Shown here: positions 9,057 through 21,314 of the stretch, piece after piece
How the letters are laid out: each line of letters begins with the position of its first letter
How positions within the stretch are numbered: the first letter of the stretch is position 1
Assembly: GCA_963662175.1 (NCBI GenBank)
Contig: OY759227.1
Coordinates: 1,582,501 to 1,646,500 of the forward strand
DNA: 64,000 nucleotides
Origin: Aradus depressus
Lineage: Eukaryota > Arthropoda > Insecta > Hemiptera > Aradidae
Direction of reading: 5' to 3'
Position numbers and translations under genes: made by a program
Notes under the pieces: generated by a model
What the model was told of the DNA's origin: nothing
Seen by the model: only the letters and a program-made list of their open reading frames with translations
The model's database searches: none

Positions 9057-9415
9057 TAGGAGTCGAACTATCCGGCGTTCGGCCGGTTTGTCACCTCCTG
9101 GCGGGAACAAAAAAAGCCCACTTGACCAGGTGCCGGGGCGATTGACGGGCCGCGGTCCGATGTCCACCCCCGACGACCGCGATGTAGTAGCAGCCCCCAC
9201 TCCAAAATCCTGAGCTCTGTCGGCGCCATCTGGCAGCCGCAACACAAGGGGGTCTGGAAGCGCCAGTCTGTCCCGCAAAGGACCAGAGGCTGTCGCCCCC
9301 AGTCATCCAAAGCAACAAATAAATGAACAAATTTAAACAAAACCATTTCATTTACCCTATTTCCCCGACGAACGGGCCGAGTGATTAACCGGAGCACTCG
9401 CAAAAAAAAAAAAAA
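7531..9415 (+). mobile_element. R1-type LINE, 5'-truncated, RT core deleted, poly(A) tail
   Basis: A GC-richer non-LTR element runs from the RTE junction to a 14-base A tail at 9402-9415. It carries the end of its endonuclease, a short linker and the C-terminal half, then about 345 bp of 3' untranslated sequence. Elements of the R1 clade are arthropod-typical, which supports an arthropod host. No 28S target sequence is next to it. Confidence 0.7.
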
Positions 9416-10488
9416 TATCTATGACAAAACATGTCTACGCACAACTTTGTAGACACGGCAAGCTCTCTGTAGTGGACTGTATTCGATAGAGCTGGTTCCG
9501 GGAGAAGACCAGCTTAACATAAATTGAGGCAACTCAGGACCAAAACATTGATCCTTAACATAAATTGAGGCAAATTCTATTATTCTAATATTTCCTTAAA
9601 CTATGTACTTACAGATTGCAGTCTGCACTGTGGTCCAGTCGAATCTATAAGATACATAAGGTGGGGGAACACTGATATAATTGAACTACTTATATATTGC
9701 CTGGCCAGGCTATACAGAAAGAACAGGGCTTTACTATAACACTATGAGTGGCTATGACTCCACAAGAGATGGCATGTAAAACCGTACTCTTACACGATAG
9801 GCACACTTTGAGTAACCATTAACTATAATACAGAACGGGACGTAAAGCCGTACTGTACCCACGACAGTTAGACTGGTACTCCACTAGACTCACACAAACT
9901 TGAGACTAACACGCGAGAGTAGGACCGGGGACAACGACACTTGTTGACGCCGGGTCCGAAACTGAGATGGCTAGGGTTGTACTCTGTACCCTAGGTGCAA
10001 AGGGTGGGGAGAAATTCACCTATGTATTTATCCGCCTTACCCTAGCAAAAGTAGGCCCAAACATACACCCACCAAAAATTTGAACTAATTTTTCAAAAGT
10101 GAGTTATGTGAGCCTTACACATAGTGAACAAACTACACAATAGAGTGATATCGCAAACATAAACGAATCACTATAAAATCACACATCACAAAATAATTAA
10201 AGAAACTTACTTAACTAAGAAAAAAAATCAAATAAACTTCTAAGAATTATCCTAGAACACAAAAAAGATTAAAGAAACTTATTCAACTAAGAAAAAATCA
10301 AATAAACTTCTAAGAATTACAGCTCTCTCGCAAACCAAGAGGGGATAAGGGAAAGGATTGAGAAGGAAGTAAGGAACCACACTGCGTTCTTCACTTCAGA
10401 GGGGGCTATCACTGAAGACTTCGCGCTGGGGAAGGCCTCGGAATGGGAACACAACACTCTATGGAGAGCGAGAGAGCACTAACGAAAC
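9416..10488. other. Non-coding flank, probably 3' end of the BEL/Pao element
   Basis: No credible gene. A 20-mer (cttaacataaattgaggcaa) occurs at about 9510 and again at about 9556. A ~60-bp unit is duplicated in tandem at about 10196-10320. On the - strand this would be the untranslated 3' end and possibly the LTR of the BEL/Pao element, but the other LTR is not in the window, so the boundary cannot be set. Confidence 0.4.
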
Positions 10489-12243
10489 TTAAACTGACAC
10501 CTTGACCAGCTTAGATACTGGTCGCGTGTATTCAACAAACAACAAAGCTTGGTTGCCAATCACATTTGTAAGATGTGACTTAGCAAAACGAATATTTGCC
10601 TCCCAAATACCGCCAACGTTAGGAGTAAATGGAGGTTGGAAATGCCAAGTAACTGGGCGCTTGGACATAGCAGACGGTAGGACGTCAGCTGTGAACAATG
10701 TTCTGTAAGCTTCACGTAGGATTCTATCGGCTCCTACAAAATTGCGACCTTCATCGGAGTAAACATCTGAGCACAGACCTCTTCGACTTGTAAATCGGTC
10801 AAATGCGGCAAGAAACGCTTCCGAGGAAAGAGCAGACACTAGTTCAAGATGAACTGCTTTAACAGATAGACACACGAAGATACACAGATAAGCTTTGAAC
10901 TGCTTAGAGTTCCTGCGCAGAGATTCCTTAACAAGGAATGGTCCAGCAAAATCTGCACCACTATGTAGAAATGGACGAGAGTAACTAACTCGAGGCGCAG
11001 GCAAATTGCCCATTAGAGGAACAACAGGGCGAACATTGCACTTGCGACACACATGGCACATACGCAAAACACGACGTATGGCGCAACGAGAGGATATAAT
11101 CCAAAACTTTGACCGATGTAAATAATTGAGCGTATTAGCTCCAACATGTAAAAACAAATTATGATAATGTTGTATGAGAAGTTCCGTAACAACGCTTGAT
11201 TTGGGTAAAATCATTGGGTGTTGAGCATAGAAACTAAGATCAGAATTTTGAAGTCTTCCACCCACCAGTAAAAGACCTTGGGGATCAAGAACTGGAGTCA
11301 GCGATTTGAGCTGAGCAGAGCATTCTTTGCCTTTTCTAATAGCTATAATATCTTGAGCGAAATACTTCTGTTGAGTCATCTTAACTAACGCTAAAGTAGA
11401 TTGGTGTAACTCTCCAAGAGATAACTGGCCAACCACCTTCGGAGATAATCTCAGATTTCGCATGTATCTTAACCAATAAGCTATAGAACGCTGAAGCTTG
11501 GAAAAGTTCGAACATGTTGCTAGTTGATCTTCTATGTCAAACGAAACGTCTTGTGTAGACGCCACAAGAGTGCTAACTCTTAACTCAGGAACTTCACTAA
11601 TATTACCTTCTCGAGATTTAGGCCACTCACCTATGGATGAAGTGAGCCAGATGGGACCATGAAGCCAAAGAGGATCCTGTAGAAACTGAGCAGGTAAACA
11701 TACTTTAGAGGCGACATCGGCTGGATTATCTTGAGAAGAAACATGGTTCCAATTCAGTGTAACAGGTGAACTGAGAATGGAAACAACACGAGGACACACG
11801 AACGTCTGTAACTTATGTGGCTCTGTTCTGAGCCAACTCAACACAACGGAGGAGTCCGTAAATGTTAACACATTGGAAATAATCACTGAAGCACACAGAG
11901 CTTCATGAACGTGATTCACTAACTTCATAAGGTGAACTGCACCTAGAAGTTCTAAACGAGGTATTGTAACTGGTTTAACTGGCGCAACTTTAGTTTTGGC
12001 CATCAGAAGGTGTGAACTTCCACTTTCACTTAAATTCTGGCTGCGTAAATACACAACTGCAGCATAACCTTTCTCACTGGCGTCACAAAATCCAATGAGA
12101 CTGCACTCTACAGAATCAGGGGGAAGAATGATTCTTGGAACACGAAACTGCGAAACTAGTTTGAGAGAAGTGACAAACATTTGCCATTCACTACATTCCT
12201 GCTCAGGCAAGAGGGTATCCCAGTCTAGACCTAAACACCACAA
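10489..12243 (-). pseudogene. BEL/Pao polyprotein: RNase H and integrase part
   Basis: A 584-residue open frame follows an RT deletion. It contains the RNase H region (IGFCDASEKGYAAVVYLRS; FTDSSVVLSWL; NPADVASKV), the integrase zinc-finger region (GGRLQNSDL; CHVCRKCNV) and the catalytic core with all three acidic residues visible (SGADFAGPFLVKES; YSDEGRNFVGA; GGIWEANIRFAKSHL). The core ends soon after the Glu, at 10489, so the C-terminal integrase domain is lost. The ORF is otherwise clean, which suggests moderate age. Confidence 0.85.
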
Positions 12244-12311
12244 TTTCTGAAGAAATTGCTTAGCCCAGACTGTAACAGGACCGATCCTACTAGGCGGATC
12301 TAAAACACGAG

Positions 12312-13424
12312 CTATATTAGAGAAAACTGCTCTCTTCTTATTAGCTGTTGGCTGGACAGATTAACTGTATAACAAAACTCATCAAACTGAGAAATTTTCA
12401 CAAATTTTCCTTTAACAGAATTTAGACGCATAGCTGCGATATTGAAGGATGAACCTAACTTTGAACTTTCATCAGGTTTCACAAGTAGTGGAACTACATA
12501 ACTACCTGATTCTTCACGGTAATGAAGATTGGTAAACATTTCTTCAGCTAGCATTTCTTCGGGACTCAAAGACACACTACTGGCTGAAGGAATTTCCTCT
12601 AACTCCCAGAACTGCTGGAGGAGTTTATTAACTTCACAATTTAACTTAACACTTACAGTAGATGTAAGTGTTTGAACTGGTCTCTTGGTTTCAACACTTT
12701 GGGTGCCACACTGACCCATTAACACATAACCAAAAACTGAATTCCACGCTGTAGGAACACCAGGAGGAAACGTTATTTTTTCACCAGTTATAATTGAACT
12801 AAATAACTCAGCGCCTATAAGAACATGAATATCACTTGGTATATAAAACTTGGGATCGGCTAACTTTAAATGGTTAAAGTTATCACAAACCGAAGGAGAA
12901 AGATTCACTGAAGGTTGCAGATTTGTTATCTTAGGAATAACAAATGCTTGAGTGCACAAACTTGACTTTGATTTCTCAGGGTGTATCAACAAATTAACAA
13001 CACCTGAAGGAGATTGGGACGGCATGTCGCCAATACCAGAACACGTAACATTCGCACGCTGCTTCTTCAAACCGAGGATTTGAACACATGAAGCAGTAAT
13101 ATAACTAGCTTGGCTTCCAGGATCTATAAGTGCCCTAAGATGATGAACTCTGCCTCCTTTTCCACGAACACAAATAACAGCAGTTCCCAAAAGAACTGTA
13201 AACGAGGAGACAGTATTTTTCACTTGAGCAGAACACAAACTCAATTGAGTAACATCAGAGGGACCCTTTAAGGGTTCTTGTGACACTGTACGAACCTGAT
13301 TATCACGAGAACGATCTATAGGAGATGCTATTCGTGAAAACTTCTTGAAACACAATAAAGAATGATGTTTTAATTTGCAATTATAACAACGGCCGCGAGA
13401 TGGGCATACTTTCACTTTTGACAC
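12312..13424 (-). pseudogene. BEL/Pao zinc knuckle, protease and start of RT
   Basis: 370 residues, entering from a truncation at about 13424. A CCHC knuckle (CYNCKLKHHSLLCF) is followed by an aspartic-protease-like domain (RALIDPGSQASYI, with Pro where Ser/Thr is usual; HVLIGAELFSSI), PTAWNSVFGYVLMG and the linker before the RT (EEMFTNLHYREESGSYVVPL). It then jumps, with a frame change near 12310-12250, past the whole RT into the RNase H part. The Gag N-terminus and the 5' LTR are absent. Confidence 0.8.
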
Positions 13425-13628
13425 AGTTTACATCCATGTGAAGTATAAGATCATACAAGCATATACTGCACACCATCGATCAAAATAAATTGGTACTAAA
13501 TCCATTTGATGACAAGCGATACATTCTTGAAGATGGCATATCTACTCATGCTCATGAACATTTTTTGAACTAATTCATTTTTCTCTCCGTATATAAACTT
13601 GTTAATTATCATCTTTAGCTCAATTAAG

Positions 13629-14648
13629 ATGTCAAGTAGTTCCAGTGAAGCTGAGTCTACACCCACCCAGGTGGCTAATTCTCTTATCTAATTATTTATG
13701 AATGATATAAGACAATTTACGGCAAATGAGCTTATACACATTCTAATGTGGTTTATATTAAGAAGTTTCGAATGCTACATCTATGAGATGTGGACGAAAT
13801 TACCCGAGAAATGGAAATCACTGGAAGAATTTCAAGATTGTCTAAAATGCTATGATCATTATGCAGATACATATGATGGCCCCCAGAAATGCGTAAAGAA
13901 TGTAAGGATATTCTACTGAATCTAAAATGTATCCGTCCTCTACCAATCTTTAGAGTGTCCCCACCACATCTCATCCCACCCCTCTTATCCTCCCCATAAC
14001 TTACTCAAATGTGCTTTCGCTTTGACGCTGCGAGGAGGCTTAATTGATTCATATGATCAAGAACCAAGAGAAGCACAATTCACTTATTTTTTTGATTTTG
14101 TTTAATTTTTTTTTTTTTTTTTTCAGAACTGTCCACATGTCCACATGATTGAGGGATACAAGCTGAGAATAATTCACTTATTTTTTCTGGATATTGTTTC
14201 AGTTGTGCCGTCGGCATCAAGCCTTCGTGAGGAGGCTCCAACCTGTCCCCATCCCCTACGTCCGGGAGGTGAGGGAACTCTCTCTGGGGGAATCATTCCC
14301 AATTAAATGCTTAATAAACCGACAAAATAAACACCGTTGTCCTCCAAGTGAGAAGGACATGTGGAAGATGCGACTCCCCGAAAAATATAATAATCTCATT
14401 GATGACATCCTCTACTGGCAGTCGCCCGAGTATGGGTTTTCCCTCACTTATGAGGGAAGCTTAGGAGGAGTGGAGAAGATATTATTTAAGTATGATTTTA
14501 AATATATCCATTTAACACACATTAATGTAATTTTACATTTTGTATTTATTCTTCTTTTTTCTGTTATAGAGAAAACCCCGACTTAGAGCCCCCAAAGTAC
14601 TACTACGAGGCACCTCATGCAGAGGAAGAGGATGAATTTTGGGGGTGA
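13629..14648 (+). CDS. Unrecognised protein gene, apparently spliced
   Basis: A good small intron (14490-14569, GTATGA...TTATAG, 80 bp) joins 14203-14489 to 14570-14648 in frame. The joined end passes from an aromatic stretch (ILYWQSPEYGFSLTYEG) to an acidic tail (EEEDEFWG, TGA 14646-14648). A pyrimidine-rich acceptor (TTGTTTCAG) precedes 14203. Upstream, ATG 13629 begins MSSSSSEAESTPTQ up to a possible donor CAG/GTGGCT at 13671. 13764-13918 reads EMWTKLPEKWKSLEEFQDCL, and a shifted frame continues PPEMRKECKDILLNLKCIRP to about 13979. The upstream joins are uncertain. I do not recognise the family. It could be a host gene or a gene of an integrated virus. Confidence 0.4.
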
Positions 14649-15949
14649 CGATCTAAATAAACATTAAATTTTTTTCCATATATTTCTTCATTGACTTATA
14701 ATTCCTACTTCACTGAATATTATGATATTCAAATCTTGGTGTGGTCTGGACCAAGGTCGACGAGATTCCACTTTTTGACTTTGACTCACTGAAGGTAGAA
14801 TGAGGTAAAGGTAGAATGACTTCTCATCCTTTGTTTACATCTGGTGACAAGGTTGAATGACCTCTCAGACGCTAGCGTTTTTTCGATTCACTGAGATACC
14901 AAAATGATATGTTTACATCTGTTTGACAAACATCTGACACACTCCACTAGACCCCCTTTAAATCCACCCGACCCCCGGGTGCCTTTAACTCATGACCCTC
15001 CCTAACACTAGAGGCACTACTAGACCAGCATAGGCCCCTTTAAACGGGCCCAGAACATGCCTTTATTCTTCTACTTGTAAAGTCTGAGAATTGTTTAACC
15101 ATATAATGGAAAAAAGATATATGATTATCACTTAACCACGCACCAGATGATATTCTGTCGAAATCAGAATTTTCTAAAATAGGTATTCCATTGATGTACT
15201 TCATTTCGAATACAATTTTAATCTATTAAATAATAAAATTTCAAAAATTGTGTACTGTATTCGTAAAGATAAATATTGTATTTATATTACAATATTATAA
15301 ATATTGCTCCGCTCGCTCAGATATTTGCGCTTCATATATGTACATGATATAATAATATATATTAAACAATTAATTAGCAGTTAGTAAACTGGAATTGGTT
15401 AGAAAACTGGGACAGGTTTGAACAGGTAATAACAAACACAAACTTTTTTCACTTTTTCGTTATTATTATCAATTCCCTGAATGTATTTTATCGTTGCTGT
15501 ATTTTTTTTCGTTATCGTTATAATATTGGGTTATTTTTTATTATATATATATTTTTATCTTTATCTTTGCATATATAGATCACATGATATTTATTATACA
15601 TTGAAAAAAATTTATATATTAACATTGATGACGTCATCCGGACGCCCGGACACTGAAAAATGAAAAAGAAAAAAAAGTTATTTTTCGCCAATTTTGACCC
15701 TTTGAGACTTGGTCAAAAATGATTCTTCTTGGTTCCTTTTTTCTATTATTTGGTTCAGCTCGGAGTTCTCTAGACGGTTATGTCGGAAAAAACATCATTT
15801 AGTTAATGAATAATATACTTTTTTCGATGCAAAAAGTGGCATTTGGTGTCACGAGAAAAGTAACACAGCAGTTTCTTTCGAAATTTTTTTCATTTTTTTG
15901 CCGTGTCTCCTGATAGTGTAAATATGTTTGTTAGTATAAGGTGAATTAA
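14649..15949. other. Intergenic, AT-rich, no gene seen
   Basis: Only short frames without recognisable motifs. 14950-15060 is a little richer in C/G. 15220-15620 is very AT-rich with TA runs. Confidence 0.5.
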
Positions 15950-16760
15950 TGATGACATGAAAGAAGTTGAGAGGAATAATCAATATTTATGAGCTGTTTT
16001 TAAAAATTAGGTATTTAAATTAAATTAGAATTTAGTGAAATGTATAAGACCGTAAGGAAATGAAGGAAAAGTGGATGTGCTTGCTTAATATTATATTGAG
16101 TCAACTTTTTTTTTAGGGGTAAAGAATGAAGAGATAAAGAATATAAAAAGAAAGGATTAAGAATGTTATAAATAATTTCGCCTAGATTTGTTTCGTTAGA
16201 TAAGGGGATATAATATAATAAATAGTACTGATAATTAGAATATATAGGGATTTATTTTTCTTTGAGACTTATAAGACGTTCTGAAACTTAGAGTAGATTA
16301 TGAGGAAGTTATTTATGAAATATGAGCTATCAGAGAATAGATAGTTGAGTATATTTTTTTTTTGTGAGATGGCCTACCCAAGTAAGGGAGGAATCCATTG
16401 ATTCTATGACGTTATAAGAAGTTATTATAGACGACGACGAGATAAGAAGTTATCATAAATTATTTTTTTGAAGTTATAGGAGGAAGTTAGGGAACGGGCG
16501 AAGGCCTAGTAACATCGAAATAATAGGATGAGGAATATTTATACTTTGTAAGGGGATTTCGTTTTTTGAGAAGTTAATGAAGAAAGTTGAATTTTACTTG
16601 AACCGAATTATATAGGGAAAAATATTTAGAAAATGAGAACGTGGATTGATGAAACGATTTTAGAAAGGCAACCCATTTTAGTTTATTGAGATTATGATAT
16701 GTAGAGAAATAGAAACGGCTATATTAATAATAAATATAATTTTTTGACTTACATATATAT
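15950..16760 (+). repeat. Remnant of the internal 3' region of an Element-III-type LTR element
   Basis: Several phrases recur in the same order at 46.9-47.7 kb inside the LTR element at 39154-49139: gagatggcctacccaag followed by gggagg, the block around ttataaataattt, and aggcaaccc. Similarity is patchy, so the copy is old. No LTR of that family adjoins it. Confidence 0.5.
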
Positions 16761-17009
16761 TGAGACAACCAACATAGGGTACTCTTTTAAATAATCTCAG
16801 GGTTCTATTTAATTATATTTTCATGAATTCTTTTAAGGAGCGGGTAGACATGCCAGACACAGAATTCTTCTTACCTGGGTTTGTATAAAGACAAACATAT
16901 TAATATTTAGAATTTAAAATTGGAAAAGAAAGGGCGATTCAAAAAATTAAAAGATTTTACATAGATTTAACATTCATATATTTTTATATACTCTTTTTAC
17001 GACATAAAA

Positions 17010-17809
17010 TGTGATTAAAACTTGTTTGCTACCACATTTCCTGTAGAAATTTGATCTCTTTTGTTTATTTAAATTTTGATTTCTACAGTAGTTTGTCGAA
17101 AATTGCCCTAAAAAAATATTATCAATAATTTAAGACGTGCAATTTTTAAGAAAGTACACGTATACAACGAAAAAAATTCAATTAAACAAACTTTACACTT
17201 GGATTCACAAAGAGATACCAATTTTTAATAATTTTAAATAATATTAACTTCTAATCCAAAGGTTTTTTTAAATGATACTACTGGGACAACAGGGAAGATG
17301 AATAGGATAGAATTTGAAGAGGACAAATAATTGGGTTATTATCTATATTTACATATTTAAATTTAAAAAAAAAACTTATTTGAACAAACAAAACAAAATT
17401 TTACAATGGCACAAAAACATTAAATTAATACTTAAAAAACTATTTCTGTTTTTATTTGGGCATATTGAAAAATATATATTATTAATTGTACCTTCTCGAC
17501 GCCTCTACCAAAAAAAACCAGACCCCGTCAACTCTTCACACTTTAATTCCACCCCAGTCAACTTTCATTTAATTGTTCAACTTCATTTTTATTTAAAACA
17601 TATCAAACCACATGCACCGTTTTAGAGCTAGCTCACGACTCCATTCCATTTAACACTATTTCACAGCTGTTTTTTATATGTTTTCTTGTTTTGTTTCTCA
17701 AACACCTTGATATATATCTAATATATATATGATATTAGATTATAATAAAAAAAATTACCTCTTTTCATTAAAATATTCATTAAAAAAATGTTCCGTAGTG
17801 TACATCACA
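17010..17809 (-). repeat. Element I 3' LTR
   Basis: Near-identical partner at 25331-26131. Ends TG...CA. Confidence 0.8.
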
Positions 17810-17879
17810 TTTGCCTTTTCCTTCTTTTTAAAAAAAAATGTTTGTTCACAAAATTTTTTTTTTTTTTTTTTATATAAGT

Positions 17880-18045
17880 TCTTTCAGATTTAATTTCTTC
17901 CAATACACAGGTTGATTTAGCTTCTTCCTCGAATCCACATGATAAGCTTCCTCCTTCAATACACAGATGGATTAACGTCTTCCTCCAATACACAGGTAGA
18001 TTAGCTTCCTCCTATAACGCACATGTTGGCTGGCTCCTTGGTGTC
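17880..18045. repeat. Degenerate ~30-bp tandem repeats inside Element I
   Basis: About five units built around cttcctccaatacacag followed by a variable gattagc-like end. Units differ by substitutions and small indels. Confidence 0.5.
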
Positions 18046-18149
18046 TTCAACTCATTGCTCAACGATGTATCGAAGTCTCTCTCTCACTTACACTCACTGA
18101 TTTATTTTTATTTTTTATATGCCCAATTCGACGCTCTTTTTATACATAT

Positions 18150-19057
18150 TGAAGTGACCTTTGCTTGGGGGCTTTAAACTTTTATTAATTACTATGAAAA
18201 TGATTTTACTTTTGGGGTTAACATGCGTACTCAGAAGGTGAACTAGGCTGTAGAGAATTTAGAGAACAATTTATAAGACAACATACATTTATTAACACAA
18301 TTATTGACATATATTAGTGAGGCGTCCCTCCATAATCGCACATCTGGAATAAAATATCTATCAAACATGAAATAAATTATATAGACTTAAATGTTCTGGT
18401 AACTCCCGCAACATAAAGGTGTCTATTGATGATCAGCCAGCCATTCGTCTCGATGTCGGAGAAAAATAAAATAAATGATTCCGTTACCTTGTAAGTCTTC
18501 TTTTTCTAACCACACTTAAGTCGGTGGTCTCTCCTCCAGGATCCACGACGATTGAGGAACTTCCAGTCCCTTCGAAGTAGGCAGCAGGGATGATTTCCCT
18601 CCAGCAGCAAAATGAGAGTCTTCGGTCTCCTACGTCCGGTCAAACAGGAGTCTCCTTCTTCCCACAGCTCAGCCAGGAATGTCTTCTCCCTCAATAGCTC
18701 AACTCTGACTCCTTTCTCGTAGCTGAACGAGGACCGACTAACTCCTCTAGTAGCTGACTGCAGACGACTACTACCTCCTCTGATAGCTCAAGACCGACTA
18801 CCTCCACAGCTCAACGAGCAAGGTCCACCTCCTCTGACACTTCAACTACGACTCTCCTGTCTGTCTGTCCCGACAGCTCAACTAGGACCGACTACCTCCT
18901 CTGACACTTCAACTACGACTATCTTTCATACCGCACTTCAGCGAGGAATCCTCCAATTTCCATCCCCTCCACTTCATGTATCTTCCACTAGTGCGCTTCT
19001 CGTGGTCGCTCTCATAACTATAATTAACAATCGTTCTGGGATATGCGATATATCACA
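18150..19057 (-). repeat. Element Ia 3' LTR
   Basis: Pairs with 21315-22222. Both contain degenerate internal units around gaccgactacctcctctga and agctcaac. Confidence 0.85.
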
Positions 19058-20367
19058 ATTGCCTCCCTTTGATTAAAAAAATTGCGGAGATACATTAGTT
19101 AAGGTAGCGACGTAATTTTTTTTTTTTTTTTTTTTTTTCACTTGGCTGTAACTTCACTCACTTCTGAACACTTCTTATATTACACTGTACAATCTTATAC
19201 TATATTACAATTTTTTACAATATATAACGATGGCTTTAAAAATGGCTTGAAAGTCTGTTTCGTACTTTATCAACTTCGTCCTGTCTGTCTGTCTCATATT
19301 TTATCAGCTTTGTCCTGTCGGCTTCTTTAATTAATTATTACTTTAAATTATTTATTCTTTATTATTTATTCCTCAAATTCTCCTTAAATTCTTTATTATT
19401 CATCGATACATGTGCCTTGGTAATAAAATTCTTTTTTTTTTTTTTTAACTATCAATCTTCATTTTCCTGCTATCATATCTCATTCCAAATACCCCACTTA
19501 GGTATCAATTATTAACGACGATCGACGAAGAATGCTTCCACAGCATTAAAATACTAATAACGACGAAATATGCTCTCAACGCATCTATATCCACAATTAC
19601 TATCACAATTATCGACGAAGAATGTCTTTCCTGACATCGTAGATTGGCCCTATTTCGGCTCACAAAATTCTCCATAAACTTTCATATCATTATTTATCGT
19701 CTAATATCCTTCTCTGTATAATAATTACCAATACCATTCTTTCTTTACTTCGCACCATATTTAATCATCAAGGCATCCAAAACGTAACAATGTTAATAAA
19801 GTTTTCCTTATTTATCTATCTTATTTAATCAGCCGACAGTCAAAAGAATAAAAATACTCTGTCTGTTGAGATATCTGCCCAAAGTGGAACCGCTATTCTA
19901 ACAATGTGCCGAAGTTAATTTGGTTTCTTATTTATCTACAAATGTTCTGTCCTGTATCGTCACGTTGAAACCTGCAAGCCGCTATCATAATATTTTTCTA
20001 AAATTAATTTGATTTATATTTTGTCTATAACTATCCTGCCTAGTATTGTTGTGTTTAGATCTGAAGCCGCTATCTTAACAATACTGTTTTAAAATTAATT
20101 TGTTATCTACATAACTTGAACAATCCTGTCCTGTCAGGTTTAGACCTGAAGCCCGCCAAATGAATAACTAACAAAAAAAATATTAACACAAAACGAAACG
20201 AAAAATATATAAACGCAAAACTATATAATACTTATTTACAATTTTTATTTACAAACATGCCCAGTATGGATATTTTCCTGAATTCCGAAAAATACCCAAT
20301 TGCACTCAACTAGCCGGGGGTTCGTGGGACCCCAAGAATCCTGGTCAATTCCGTCTGCGGCGTTAAG
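19058..20367. other. Element Ia non-coding region with degenerate tandem units
   Basis: No gene. 19790-20160 holds about three ~105-bp units, each with tta..ttatctac, a ctgtcctg-like word, gaaacctg/gatctgaag and ccgctat. 19500-19640 repeats words such as cgacgaagaatg. Could be an RNA packaging or regulatory region; that is a guess. Confidence 0.45.
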
Positions 20368-21210
20368 TTAGTTCCGGGCTCTTCCCTGGTCAATTCCCTG
20401 CGTCAATTTTGACCCTTTTCTCTCATATCTTTTCAAAAGAGAAATATGAAAACGTCCCCTTTTTTGTCCTGTATCTGAGTTATGTTTAATTGTTACTACA
20501 TAAGGTCCTTTCCAGTATATCAATGGTTTATAAACTTCTTTGTTGTCTTTCGGTATCCTTAATGATTCAACTAATACTAATCCCCCCATGATTAATTTCT
20601 GAGTTCTATGTTGTCTATCGTCTGTACCTATACGGATAGTATCGTCTGTCTTATGTATGCATACCAGTGGAGACATGTATTGGCTTTCTGTATCCTCACT
20701 CATTTGTACGCACTCGTCTGTCAGTTCTGTTTTCGTATCTACTATTTCTTTTTCTATTATGTCCCCTTGTTGTACAGTTTCCGTAGTTAATTCTTGTCCC
20801 TGAATGTCCATGTCAGTCTGTAATTGTTTATTATGATCGGTCACGTCCTCAATTTTTATGCTCAATTCTCGGAAACCATTTCGTATATCTGTCCTTATTG
20901 ATTCTATGTTCTCTGTCATTTTTGTCATGTACAATTTATTCTCCGTCCTAATTGATGTCATATTTGCTTCTATTTTTTCTGTCATCTCTGTCCTAATTGA
21001 TGTCATATTTGCTTCTATTCTTTCATTACTTTCTTTTATTTCTGTCATAAATTTCATTAATGATTCAATGTCTAAACTACTGTTTCTGTCTGTCGTCTTT
21101 TTCGTTGTTTCGTTTGTCTCTAATACTAATTCTCCATTCGTCTCTTCGTCCTCCCTCTGGTCACCCTTTGTCATTGACTCACGTATTTTTGACCTTGTCC
21201 CTTCAGCCAT
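20368..21210 (-). CDS. Coiled-coil Gag-like protein fused to a gypsy-integrase tail
   Basis: 280 residues. Residues 1-45 are hydrophilic (MAEGTRSKIRESMTKGDQ). About 50-135 form a coiled coil with duplicated units (ERIEANMTSIRTEMTEK, then EKIEANMTSIRTE). Residues 140-190 are acidic. The C-terminus (LVESLRIPKDNKEVYKPLIY, YWKGPYVVTIKH, RFHISLLKRYE) reads like the GPY/F domain that ends Ty3/gypsy integrases. Everything between, namely capsid, protease, RT, RNase H and integrase core, is missing, so the ORF looks like an in-frame deletion product of a larger Gag-Pol. It is intact and just downstream of the 5' LTR, so it may be expressed from it. Confidence 0.7.
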   Translation of the reverse strand: MAEGTRSKIRESMTKGDQREDEETNGELVLETNETTKKTTDRNSSLDIESLMKFMTEIKESNERIEANMTSIRTEMTEKIEANMTSIRTENKLYMTKMTENIESIRTDIRNGFRELSIKIEDVTDHNKQLQTDMDIQGQELTTETVQQGDIIEKEIVDTKTELTDECVQMSEDTESQYMSPLVCIHKTDDTIRIGTDDRQHRTQKLIMGGLVLVESLRIPKDNKEVYKPLIYWKGPYVVTIKHNSDTGQKRGRFHISLLKRYERKGSKLTQGIDQGRARN

Positions 21211-21314
21211 TTTTAAAATACAAAATAATATAATAGATATAAATCAATATAAATTATAAATTGTTCTCTTATCTCACCGGATTTCTTTCGTACCCGGCAC
21301 AATCCACCATAAAT

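Noticed and set aside
9015..9403. Overlapping - strand frames near the R1 3' end
   Set aside because: Antisense to the GC-rich 3' untranslated region. No motif, and the + strand R1 interpretation explains the sequence.
9416..10488. 3' LTR of the BEL element
   Set aside because: Without a second copy in the window the LTR ends cannot be placed, so only a non-coding flank is reported.
13753..13974. - strand 73-codon frame over the orphan gene
   Set aside because: The + strand frames join in a coherent order with splice signals downstream. The - strand frame has no motif.
17880..18045. CRISPR-like array
   Set aside because: Units are adjacent without unique spacers, are degenerate, and the genome is eukaryotic.
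18506..18694. 62-codon frame present twice (also 21671-21859)
   Set aside because: It is within the LTR of Element Ia and duplicated for that reason. No protein-like features.
20858..21259. 133-codon + strand frame
   Set aside because: Antisense shadow of the repetitive coiled-coil ORF 20368-21210, hydrophobic only because of that.
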